The notes under the pieces were generated by a model. It saw only the letters and a list, made by a program, of their open reading frames with translations, had not been told where the DNA came from and searched no databases. A program made the translations under genes and the position numbers. Positions 1 through 5,089 of a DNA stretch of 6,031 nucleotides are shown piece after piece (position 1 is the first letter of the stretch; every line of letters begins with the position of its first letter). Source of the stretch: Trueperaceae bacterium (GTDB lineage Bacteria; Deinococcota; Deinococci; Deinococcales; Trueperaceae); contig JARGGE010000188.1 in assembly GCA_029210865.1 (NCBI GenBank), forward strand, positions 1 through 6,031, written 5' to 3'.

Positions 1-641
1 CCCAGCAGCGCCAACGGCTCCAGGCCCAGGACGAAGCGGCACGCGTCGCCCGCCCACGTCACCCGCACCCGACCCGCCGCGTCGACGAGCGCGCCGTACG
101 CGAACCAGGGGCCCTCGCCCGACAGCGTCGAGGCGAGCTCCTTCGCCGCCGCCTCGGCGCTGCGCGCGTTCACCTGATCGGTGACGTCGCGCAGCACGGT
201 GACGACGTGGCCGATGCGGCCGCGGACGTCGCGGAGCGGGTGGTGGCGCTGCTCGCACCAGAACAGGCTGCCGTCGGCCCGGTAGTTGCGCAGCGTGACG
301 GTGATGGCGCGGCCATCGCGGATCGCCTCGCGCATGAGGCCGACCCCGTCCTGATCGGTGTCGTTCCGCAGCAGGAAGCCCAGGTCGCGCCCGGCGGCCT
401 CCTCGATCGCGTACCCGGTGAGGTCGGCGAAGCCGGGCGCGACGTGCACCAGCGGTTGTCCGACGCGGCGAAGGTCGGTGACCACGAAGGTCTCGCCCGC
501 GAGCATCTCGGCGATCGGTCCGACGACGTCGACGACATCGCTCTCGTCCGGGAAGCCCGACAGCACCCGCTCCCGGACCTGCGCGAGGCGGGTGGGGTCG
601 AGCTGGTGCTCGGTGGGGGGGTGGGGGCGAGGGTCGGCCAT
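1..641 (-). CDS. PAS/LOV-like sensor protein, N-terminal part (3' end outside window)
   Basis: The N-terminal 213 residues of a cytoplasmic signalling protein are visible; the output domain (histidine kinase, diguanylate cyclase or other) lies beyond the left edge. No signal peptide or membrane segment is seen. Residues 1-45 are a Pro/acidic leader and helix. Residues about 50-155 form a PAS domain with clear LOV-type order: FADLTGY at 71-77, GRDLGFLL at 84-91, NYRADGSLFWC at 119-129 and RDVTDQV at 151-157. The LOV cysteine motif NCRFLQ is replaced by DLGFLL, so no photoactive cysteine sits in the usual place. A helical linker (about 156-176) leads to what looks like a second PAS domain (from W179, ending GLEPLALLG). 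Start: ATG at 641 gives the full leader but has no Shine-Dalgarno and a hairpin directly before it. A GTG at residue 26, preceded by GGGAG, is an alternative. Transcribed divergently from trxB. The PAS call is firm; the protein class is unknown. Confidence 0.85.
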   Translation of the reverse strand, partial: MADPRPHPPTEHQLDPTRLAQVRERVLSGFPDESDVVDVVGPIAEMLAGETFVVTDLRRVGQPLVHVAPGFADLTGYAIEEAAGRDLGFLLRNDTDQDGVGLMREAIRDGRAITVTLRNYRADGSLFWCEQRHHPLRDVRGRIGHVVTVLRDVTDQVNARSAEAAAKELASTLSGEGPWFAYGALVDAAGRVRVTWAGDACRFVLGLEPLALL

Positions 642-643
642 GA

Positions 644-674
644 GCGGGGCGGTCGTGCGCGGCGACCGCCCCGC
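644..674 (-). promoter_or_regulatory. 12-bp stem-loop abutting the PAS gene start codon
   Basis: Arms 644-655 (GCGGGGCGGTCG on plus) and 663-674 are perfectly complementary over 12 bp, almost all G-C, with a 7-nt loop (656-662). In the minus-strand transcript the hairpin ends two bases before the ATG at 641, so it covers the place where a ribosome-binding site would be. It could repress initiation, or it could mean that translation starts further inside the gene or that the transcript begins near the ATG. There is no T-run, so an intrinsic terminator is less likely. The structure is seen in sequence; the role is inferred. Confidence 0.55.
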
Positions 675-728
675 GCCGCGCGCCTCGAAGCGCACGGTCG
701 GCGGACGTTCCGAGCCCCCTGCCCGTAT

Positions 729-756
729 GCCCGTCGGGCCTCCCAACCCGACGGGC
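729..756. repeat. 10-bp perfect inverted repeat in the divergent region
   Basis: GCCCGTCGGG at 729-738 and its exact reverse complement at 747-756 flank an 8-base spacer (739-746). It may be a stem-loop in the PAS leader (minus strand) or a DNA operator. A second GCCCGT at 721-726 could compete for the same partner arm, giving two mutually exclusive pairings in RNA. No T-run follows on either strand, which argues against a simple terminator. Confidence 0.55.
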
Positions 757-759
757 GCA

Positions 760-771
760 GGATGCTCATCC
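760..771. repeat. Short palindrome GGATGCTCATCC
   Basis: GGATG (760-764) and CATCC (767-771) are complementary with a 2-base centre. In RNA this would be a 4-bp stem with a 4-nt loop. It lies three bases from the 729-756 inverted repeat, so the two could stack in a leader RNA of the PAS gene or together form a compound protein-binding site. On its own it is short enough to be chance. Confidence 0.3.
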
Positions 772-880
772 CACGCTCTTCCAGCCACGAAGGTATCACC
801 CGAACCCGGGGAGGCGCGTGAAAGATGCCCGTCACCAGCGCGCAGGCCGGCGGCTGCACCCGGGCCCGCGACCTCCGTCC

Positions 881-899
881 TATACCCCATCCCGGTATA
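881..899. promoter_or_regulatory. Interrupted palindrome TATACC-N7-GGTATA, candidate operator
   Basis: The 6-bp arms at 881-886 and 894-899 are perfect reverse complements around CCATCCC. This is an AT-rich island in very GC-rich DNA, 60-78 bases before the trxB start. The right arm overlaps TATAAC (896-901), a five-of-six match to a bacterial -10 element, so a protein bound here would block or modulate a promoter reading into trxB. The half-sites recall operators of CsoR/CstR-family metal or persulfide sensors (TACCCC...GGGGTA), but the centre is not the ideal C/G run, so that assignment is a guess. The complementary strand also carries TATACC, a weak -10 for the PAS gene. Confidence 0.45.
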
Positions 900-961
900 A
901 CCGGCGACGGCGGCACGCGCGCGAACGGTGCTACGCTCCGACCGAACGAGGAGGAGCTGTG
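896..961 (+). promoter_or_regulatory. trxB promoter candidates and ribosome-binding site
   Basis: There are two -10 candidates: TATAAC at 896-901 and TACGCT at 932-937. Neither has a recognisable TTGACA-like -35 at the usual distance. From the second, transcription would start near 944 and leave a leader of about 15 bases. A strong Shine-Dalgarno, AGGAGG at 949-954, lies four bases before the GTG at 959 and fixes that codon as the start. The TACGCTC heptamer recurs upstream of the ABC ATPase gene on the other strand. Confidence 0.5.
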
Positions 962-1915
962 ACCCGAACCCCAACATCCTGCGACGTGCTCGTCATCGGC
1001 GGTGGCCCCGCGGGCCTCACCGCCGGGATCTACGCCGGCCGCGGCCAGCTCGACGTCGTCATCGTCGAGCGCGGCCTGCCCGGCGGCCAGATCGCCCAGA
1101 CCGAAGAGGTGGAGAACTACCCCGGCTTCCCGGAGCCCGTCCCGGGCTCCGAGCTCGCCCAGCGCATGGTGGCGCAAGCGGAGCGCTTCGGCGCCAAGAT
1201 CGTCATGGACGAGATCGAGGGCCTCACGCGGGAGGGCGAGGGCTTCCTCGTCCGCGGGTACGAGCGCGACTACGCGGCGAAGGCCGTGATCGTCGCGACC
1301 GGCGCCAACCCGCGGCGCTTGGGGGTCCCCGGCGAGGACGAGTTCTACGGGCGCGGCGTGTCGACCTGCGCCACGTGCGACGGCTTCTTCTACCGCGGCA
1401 AGCGCGTCGTCGTCGTGGGCGGGGGCGACGCGGCGGTCGAAGAGGGCCTGTTCCTGACCAAGTTCGCCGATTCCGTCACGGTCGTGCACCGGCGCGACGA
1501 GCTGCGCGCCAACAAGGTCGCCCAGGAACGCGCCTTCGCGAACCCGAAGATGCACTTCGTCTGGGACACGGTCGTCGAGGAGGTCCTCGGCGCCGACGGC
1601 CAGGTCGTCGGCGTCCGCACCCGCGACGTCGTGAGCGGCGAGACGGCCACGCTCGACACCGACGGCGTGTTCATCTACATCGGCCACGTGCCGAACACAA
1701 ACTACCTGCGCGGCTCGGTGGCGCTCAACACGCACGGGTACGTCGCCGTGCGCGACGAGATCTACACGGACGTCGACGGGGTGTTCGCGGCCGGCGACGT
1801 CGCCGACGAGGTCTACCGGCAGCTCTCGACGAGCGTCGGCGCCGGCACGCGCGCCGCCATGGCGGCCGAGCGCTGGCTCGCCGAACGCGCCCTGCCCGCC
1901 GCCGTCCCGGCCTGA
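959..1915 (+). CDS. trxB: Thioredoxin-disulfide reductase (NADPH)
   Basis: A cytosolic FAD enzyme that passes electrons from NADPH to thioredoxin, maintaining reduced ribonucleotide reductase, peroxiredoxins and methionine sulfoxide reductases. It has 318 residues, the usual length for the low-molecular-weight bacterial type. Order: FAD-binding GGGPAG at 14-19; GLPGGQI at 39-45; ENYPGF at 52-57; ATGANPRRLGVPGE at 113-126; redox-active CATC with Cys137 and Cys140, followed by DGFFY; NADPH-binding GGGDAAVEE at 154-162; the phosphate-contacting HRRDELRA at 177-184, which indicates NADPH over NADH; and C-terminal FAD motif GVFAAGDV at 274-281. GTG at 959 is chosen because AGGAGG precedes it and the Rossmann strand begins about ten residues later; the open frame upstream is low-complexity. 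It is monocistronic, divergent from the PAS gene, and ends 22 bases before a strong hairpin. All catalytic residues are present. It resembles the Deinococcus radiodurans enzyme, from memory. Confidence 0.97.
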   Translation: MTRTPTSCDVLVIGGGPAGLTAGIYAGRGQLDVVIVERGLPGGQIAQTEEVENYPGFPEPVPGSELAQRMVAQAERFGAKIVMDEIEGLTREGEGFLVRGYERDYAAKAVIVATGANPRRLGVPGEDEFYGRGVSTCATCDGFFYRGKRVVVVGGGDAAVEEGLFLTKFADSVTVVHRRDELRANKVAQERAFANPKMHFVWDTVVEEVLGADGQVVGVRTRDVVSGETATLDTDGVFIYIGHVPNTNYLRGSVALNTHGYVAVRDEIYTDVDGVFAAGDVADEVYRQLSTSVGAGTRAAMAAERWLAERALPAAVPA

Positions 1916-1936
1916 GCACCCGGCACGCGGCCCCAT

Positions 1937-1980
1937 GACGAGCGCGCCGCTCGGGGGTGACCCCGGGCGGCGCGCTCGTC
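1937..1980. terminator. Bidirectional hairpin terminator between trxB and the SPOR gene
   Basis: Fourteen perfect base pairs (1937-1950 with 1967-1980) continue, after one T-G wobble (1951/1966), into five more (1952-1956 with 1961-1965). The loop is GTGA, a GNRA-type tetraloop. The hairpin sits exactly between two converging genes: 22 bases after the trxB stop and 2 bases beyond the SPOR gene stop on the other strand. The T-tract is poor on both sides (GTTC on plus), as is common in very GC-rich genomes. Position and stem strength support a shared terminator. Confidence 0.8.
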
Positions 1981-1982
1981 GT

Positions 1983-3269
1983 TCAGCGGGCGACGAAGTC
2001 GACCAACACGAGGTCCTCGCCGTCGCGCAGGAGCAGGTAGCGACCGTCGCCCCACAGCGGCGTCCCGGCGACCACCCGGCGCGACGAGCCCGCCTCGCCG
2101 CGCAGCAGCACGAAGGCGTCGTCCGCCGCCAGCTCGCCCATCGCCCACGCGAACGGACCCGCGGCCGGTCCGTCGAAGGCCACGCGTTCGCCGAAGGCGG
2201 CCGGCGGCCACCACGCGGCGTCGGTGCCGACCAACGGCGGCGGACCGCTCGGGTCCAGGCCCGCGGCCGCGTCGCCGATGGCGCGCACGTCGCCGGCGTC
2301 GCGGCCGGTGCGATCGGTCACCTCGACGACGACCAACGCCGGCGGCGGGGTGCCGGCGGGCAGGTAGCTCGCCCCGGCGATCGACTCGACGGGCATCCCC
2401 GAACCGGCGGCCGCGAGCTGCACGGTCGAGGCCGCGAACGCGGCCCGCACCTCGTCGCCGTCGTCGGCCCACGTGGTCGGCCACAGCGACCGGTCCCGGA
2501 GCAGCCACAGACCGACCTCGGCCGGGCCCGCCACGAGGGCGACCACGGGCGCGACGGGCGCGATCGGCGGCGCTTCGTCCGCGGCGCCGACCGCTTCGTC
2601 GCCGGCCGCGTCCTCGCCGCCGGCGTCCGAATCCGCGGCGGCCGGGGCGGGCGGGGCGGCCGGGGCGGGCGTCGCGCCGCCGGCCCCGTCCTCGGCGGCC
2701 GGCGCCGTCAGGTCGACGAAGGGGACGTCGAGGGCCGCCGCCGTCCGCGGCTCCGGCCGAGCCGCGAGCGGAACGACGCGCCAGGCGTCGACGCTGCGCA
2801 CCTCCCCCGCCTGCGCCAGGTGGTAGGTCGCTTGCGTCAGGGGCTCGAGCACCTGCAGGCGCAGGGCGACGCCCTCGCCGGGCCAGGCGGCGACGCGCAC
2901 GTCGAGCCCGGCGACCGGTCCCTGCCAGAGCACCCGTGGCGCCCACGGCATGATCGCGTCGGGGATCGCCTCGGCCAGCGCCGGGACCGGGCGAGCCCCG
3001 CCGACGTCGGGCATCGAGGCGGCGTAGCGCACGGCCGCCGCCCGGTTGGCGAACGCGCCGACCCGCACGCGGTAGACGTCGCCCTGCCCACCGGTCGAGC
3101 GCACGACGTACGCGGGGAACCCCTGCCGCACCAGCTCGCGCGACAGGTCGAGCGCGGCCTGCTGGTCGGAGACGGCGATGGCCTGCACGGTGAAGGCGAT
3201 GCCCTGCGCGAGGGCCACCGGCGCGGCGAGCAGCGACAGCCAGACGAGGCCGGCGAAGCAGACGCGCAC
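1983..3269 (-). CDS. Secreted SPOR-domain protein with acidic Ala/Pro linker and unknown C-terminal half
   Basis: The protein has 428 residues. A signal peptide is evident at 1-21 (MRVCFAGLVW, a hydrophobic core, then a VALA-type cleavage site), so the product is exported; a lipoprotein is unlikely because Cys4 is too early. Residues about 25-90 match a SPOR domain: FTVQAIAVSDQQAALDL at 26-42, a GFPAYVV strand at 50-56, and YRVRVGAF at 66-73. SPOR domains bind peptidoglycan stripped of stem peptides. Residues 91-185 look folded. Residues about 188-245 are Ala/Pro/Asp/Glu/Gly-rich and probably a flexible spacer. Residues 246-428 form a second folded region that I do not recognise. GTG at 3269 gives the cleanest signal peptide; GTG at 3278 adds three residues and is nearly as likely. 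It follows the permease stop by 14 bases and is probably co-transcribed with the ABC genes. The SPOR domain is N-terminal, whereas it is often C-terminal in division proteins. Confidence 0.85.
   Translation of the reverse strand: MRVCFAGLVWLSLLAAPVALAQGIAFTVQAIAVSDQQAALDLSRELVRQGFPAYVVRSTGGQGDVYRVRVGAFANRAAAVRYAASMPDVGGARPVPALAEAIPDAIMPWAPRVLWQGPVAGLDVRVAAWPGEGVALRLQVLEPLTQATYHLAQAGEVRSVDAWRVVPLAARPEPRTAAALDVPFVDLTAPAAEDGAGGATPAPAAPPAPAAADSDAGGEDAAGDEAVGAADEAPPIAPVAPVVALVAGPAEVGLWLLRDRSLWPTTWADDGDEVRAAFAASTVQLAAAGSGMPVESIAGASYLPAGTPPPALVVVEVTDRTGRDAGDVRAIGDAAAGLDPSGPPPLVGTDAAWWPPAAFGERVAFDGPAAGPFAWAMGELAADDAFVLLRGEAGSSRRVVAGTPLWGDGRYLLLRDGEDLVLVDFVAR
2641..2676. repeat. Imperfect 2 x 18-bp tandem repeat in the SPOR gene linker
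   Basis: Units 2641-2658 and 2659-2676 match at 16 of 18 positions; both begin GCCGGGGCGGGC. They encode the Ala/Pro stretch around residues 199-210 of the SPOR protein. The repeat length is a multiple of three, so unit gain or loss would change linker length without a frameshift. It may also simply reflect biased Ala/Pro codons. Confidence 0.5.
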
Positions 3270-3283
3270 CAGCCCCACCCCGC

Positions 3284-4057
3284 TCAGAAGTCCTTGCGCT
3301 CGAAGACGATCACGGCCGCGGCCGCGAACCCTGCGCAGTAGAACGCGATCAGGGCGACCACCCACCCGAGCCCGGCCGTCGGCGTGACGTACGCCGAGAG
3401 CTGGGTGGTGAGCAGGTAGGGCGTCAGGGCCGGCACCACCACGAGCAGCTCCATGACGATGAGGCTCGCGAGGGTCGCGAGCGCCCCGGCCGCGGCGTTC
3501 ATGAACAGCACCGCGAACAGCACCGCCAGCAGCGCCACCGGCACGAGGGCGTACGCGGCGGTCGCGTAGGCGCGCAGCACCTCGCCGAGCGCGGCGCCGG
3601 GGGTCATGACACCGACGCCGATCAGGCCGTCACGTCCGAGGCCGGTGCCGCCCACGAACTCGCCGAACCCGAAGAACGCCCCCGCCGCGAGCGAGGTGAT
3701 CAGGAACCAGGCGAGCGCGAGGAACGGCACGGTAGCGGCGACGAGCACCTTCGCCAGCAGCCACTGGGAGCGGGTGACCGGTCGCAGCAGGACGGTGGGG
3801 AGCGTGCCGTGCTGGATCTCGAGGCCGAGCAGCTCGGCCGCGGTGATCGCGACCAACAACGGCAGCAGGAACGCCATGCTCGAGAGCAGCGACAGCGCGG
3901 GCACCTGGAAGCCCGAGACGATGAAGAACCCGTAGACGTCGAAGACGCCAGGTGCGTACGCCCACAGGATCGGGAAGAGCGCGAGCACCACGAGCGCGAA
4001 GCGGACGCTCACCAGCCGCCCGAGCTTGCCGAACTCCATCGCCAGCAGCGCGGTCAT
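3284..4057 (-). CDS. ABC-2 type transporter permease
   Basis: An integral membrane subunit of 257 residues. About six hydrophobic segments can be seen, near residues 19-37, 52-75, 103-130, 164-186, 188-212 and 228-252. Between the second and third lies EIQHGTLPTVLLRPVTRSQWLLAK (80-103). That acidic-then-GT/LLRPVTR pattern is typical of ABC-2 permeases such as the NatB and bacitracin/lantibiotic-efflux types, where it contacts the ATPase. The start ATG at 4057 overlaps the ATPase stop as ATGA. A Shine-Dalgarno, GGAGGA (complement of 4063-4068), lies five bases upstream and fixes the start. With only six spans it must dimerise to form the pore, as usual for half-size ABC-2 proteins. The direction is most likely export, by family. 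The substrate is unknown; drugs, ions, lipids or peptides are all possible. The downstream SPOR gene is probably translated from the same message. Confidence 0.92.
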   Translation of the reverse strand: MTALLAMEFGKLGRLVSVRFALVVLALFPILWAYAPGVFDVYGFFIVSGFQVPALSLLSSMAFLLPLLVAITAAELLGLEIQHGTLPTVLLRPVTRSQWLLAKVLVAATVPFLALAWFLITSLAAGAFFGFGEFVGGTGLGRDGLIGVGVMTPGAALGEVLRAYATAAYALVPVALLAVLFAVLFMNAAAGALATLASLIVMELLVVVPALTPYLLTTQLSAYVTPTAGLGWVVALIAFYCAGFAAAAVIVFERKDF

Positions 4058-5034
4058 GCGCGTCCTCCGCGGCCGTACGTCGGCCCCGGGACGTCGGCGA
4101 GCGTGCGCCGGACGCGCTCCGCCTCGACGCGCTCGCGGTAGTGCGCGCGCAGGTCGAAGACGTCGCGGCCGAGGCCGTACACGTCGATCCCACCGCGCAC
4201 GAGCGCGGGCGCGAGCGCGACGATGTCGTCGTCGTGGCGCAGCGCCACCACCACCTCGGCGCCGCGCGCGTGCGCCTCGCGCACCCACAGCTGGCCACGC
4301 AGCAACGCCACCGCCGAGGGGGCGTCCGAGACGTGCGCCCGGTGGCGGGCGCGGCGTTCGCTCAGGTCGACCTGGTCGATGAGCGCGCCCTCCTCCATCA
4401 GGCCGACGTGGTGGCAGTAGGCGACCACCTCGTCGAGGTGGTGCGTCGAGAGCAGCACCGCGGTCCCCTCGGCGGCCGCCTCGCGCAGCACCCGGTGGAC
4501 CAGGTGGAGCGAGAGCGGGTCCATCCCGGACGCCGGCTCGTCGAGCACCAGCACGTCGGGCTTGGTCAGCAGGGCGGCGGCGACCCCCAGGCGCTGGCGC
4601 ATCCCCAGCGAGTAGACGCCGACGGGTCGGTCGGCCGCAGGGGTCAGCTCCATGCGCTCGAGCACCTCGCCGATGCGGGACTCGGCGACGCCGCCGGCGA
4701 GGCGACCGTGCAGCCTGAGGTTGCGGCGGCCGGTCAGGTACGGGTAGAAGGCGGCGGGCGCCTCGACGACCGCGCCGAGGCGACGGCGCACGCTCGGCCG
4801 TTCGTGCGGGTCCTCGCCCAGCATGCGCACCGTGCCGGAGGTCGGGAAGGCGAGCCCCGAGACCAGCCGGATCACCGTCGTCTTGCCCGCCCCGTTCGGG
4901 CCCACCAGCGCGTACACCTCGCCCGCGCGCACCTGGAAGGTCAGGTCGCGGATGATCGGCCGCTTGCCGTAGCGCTTCGTCAGCCGAACCGTCTCGATCG
5001 CGGGGGGGCGCGTCGCGGCGCTGGGGTTCTCCAT
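4054..5034 (-). CDS. ABC transporter ATP-binding protein (ABC-2 class)
   Basis: A cytoplasmic ATPase subunit of 326 residues that drives the neighbouring permease. Visible motifs: Walker A GPNGAGKT at 45-52; a Q-loop region VVEAPAAFYPYLTGRRNL at 89-106, with Glu91 where many ABC proteins have Gln, a variant common in this subfamily; signature YSLGMRQRL at 141-149; Walker B VLVLDEP at 161-167; D-loop SGMD at 169-172; and switch His198 in STHHLDE. Residues about 230-326 form a C-terminal extension, often present in CcmA/NatA-like ATPases and of unclear role. ATG at 5034 is chosen: GAGG lies five bases before it, and the first ABC strand begins near residue 13. The frame stays open upstream but codes nothing recognisable. 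The stop overlaps the permease start by four bases, which implies translational coupling and equal expression. All catalytic residues are intact. Confidence 0.96.
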   Translation of the reverse strand: MENPSAATRPPAIETVRLTKRYGKRPIIRDLTFQVRAGEVYALVGPNGAGKTTVIRLVSGLAFPTSGTVRMLGEDPHERPSVRRRLGAVVEAPAAFYPYLTGRRNLRLHGRLAGGVAESRIGEVLERMELTPAADRPVGVYSLGMRQRLGVAAALLTKPDVLVLDEPASGMDPLSLHLVHRVLREAAAEGTAVLLSTHHLDEVVAYCHHVGLMEEGALIDQVDLSERRARHRAHVSDAPSAVALLRGQLWVREAHARGAEVVVALRHDDDIVALAPALVRGGIDVYGLGRDVFDLRAHYRERVEAERVRRTLADVPGPTYGRGGRA

Positions 5035-5089
5035 GGGGGCCTCAGCGCCGAGCGTACACGCCCGCGCGATGAGGGCGGGATGGCATCGT
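5035..5089 (-). promoter_or_regulatory. Spacer before the ABC operon with a possible internal promoter
   Basis: The 55 bases between the kinase stop and the ATPase start contain TACGCT on the minus strand (complement of 5051-5056), in the context TACGCTC, identical to the heptamer before trxB. Transcription from it would start only about 10 bases before the Shine-Dalgarno GAGG, giving a very short leader. No -35 is visible. A weak 5-bp stem (CGCCC/GGGCG) is also present and is too poor for a terminator. The ABC genes may therefore be expressed both by read-through from the kinase and independently. Confidence 0.3.

Larger units (their letters stand above)
642..958. other. Divergent intergenic region between PAS gene and trxB
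   Basis: This 317-base stretch has no credible coding sequence. The frames that are open on the plus strand are Arg/Pro/Ala-rich shadows without ribosome-binding sites. It contains the trxB control elements on the right (operator-like palindrome, -10 candidates, Shine-Dalgarno). On the left are three stem-loops that would lie in the PAS gene's leader RNA. The 9-mer ATGCCCGTC occurs at 727-735 and again at 825-833. I could not match the structured part to a riboswitch class I know. Confidence 0.7.

Noticed and set aside
721..780. Known riboswitch in the divergent region
   Set aside because: The stems do not show the conserved loops I know for c-di-GMP, SAM, TPP, ZTP, fluoride, cobalamin or c-di-AMP riboswitches, so only a generic structured leader is claimed.
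818..958. N-terminal extension of trxB to the GTG at 818
   Set aside because: The extra 47 residues are Arg/Pro/His-rich and run through the promoter and Shine-Dalgarno; AGGAGG before the GTG at 959 fixes the start.
170..1936. 588-codon open frame on the minus strand across trxB and the divergent region
   Set aside because: It is antisense to the unmistakable trxB, its product is Arg/Ala/Val/Asp low-complexity, and near the left it overlaps the PAS gene in the wrong frame. Long empty antisense frames are expected at this GC content.
2600..2710. Mobile element or CRISPR-like repeats from GC-rich repetition
   Set aside because: The repeats are in frame, short and degenerate, and explained by Ala/Pro codons in the SPOR protein linker; there are no spacers, target duplications or transposase.
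1935..3341. 468-codon open frame on the plus strand
   Set aside because: It is antisense to the SPOR gene, starts inside the terminator hairpin region, and has Arg/Gly/His-rich composition without motifs.
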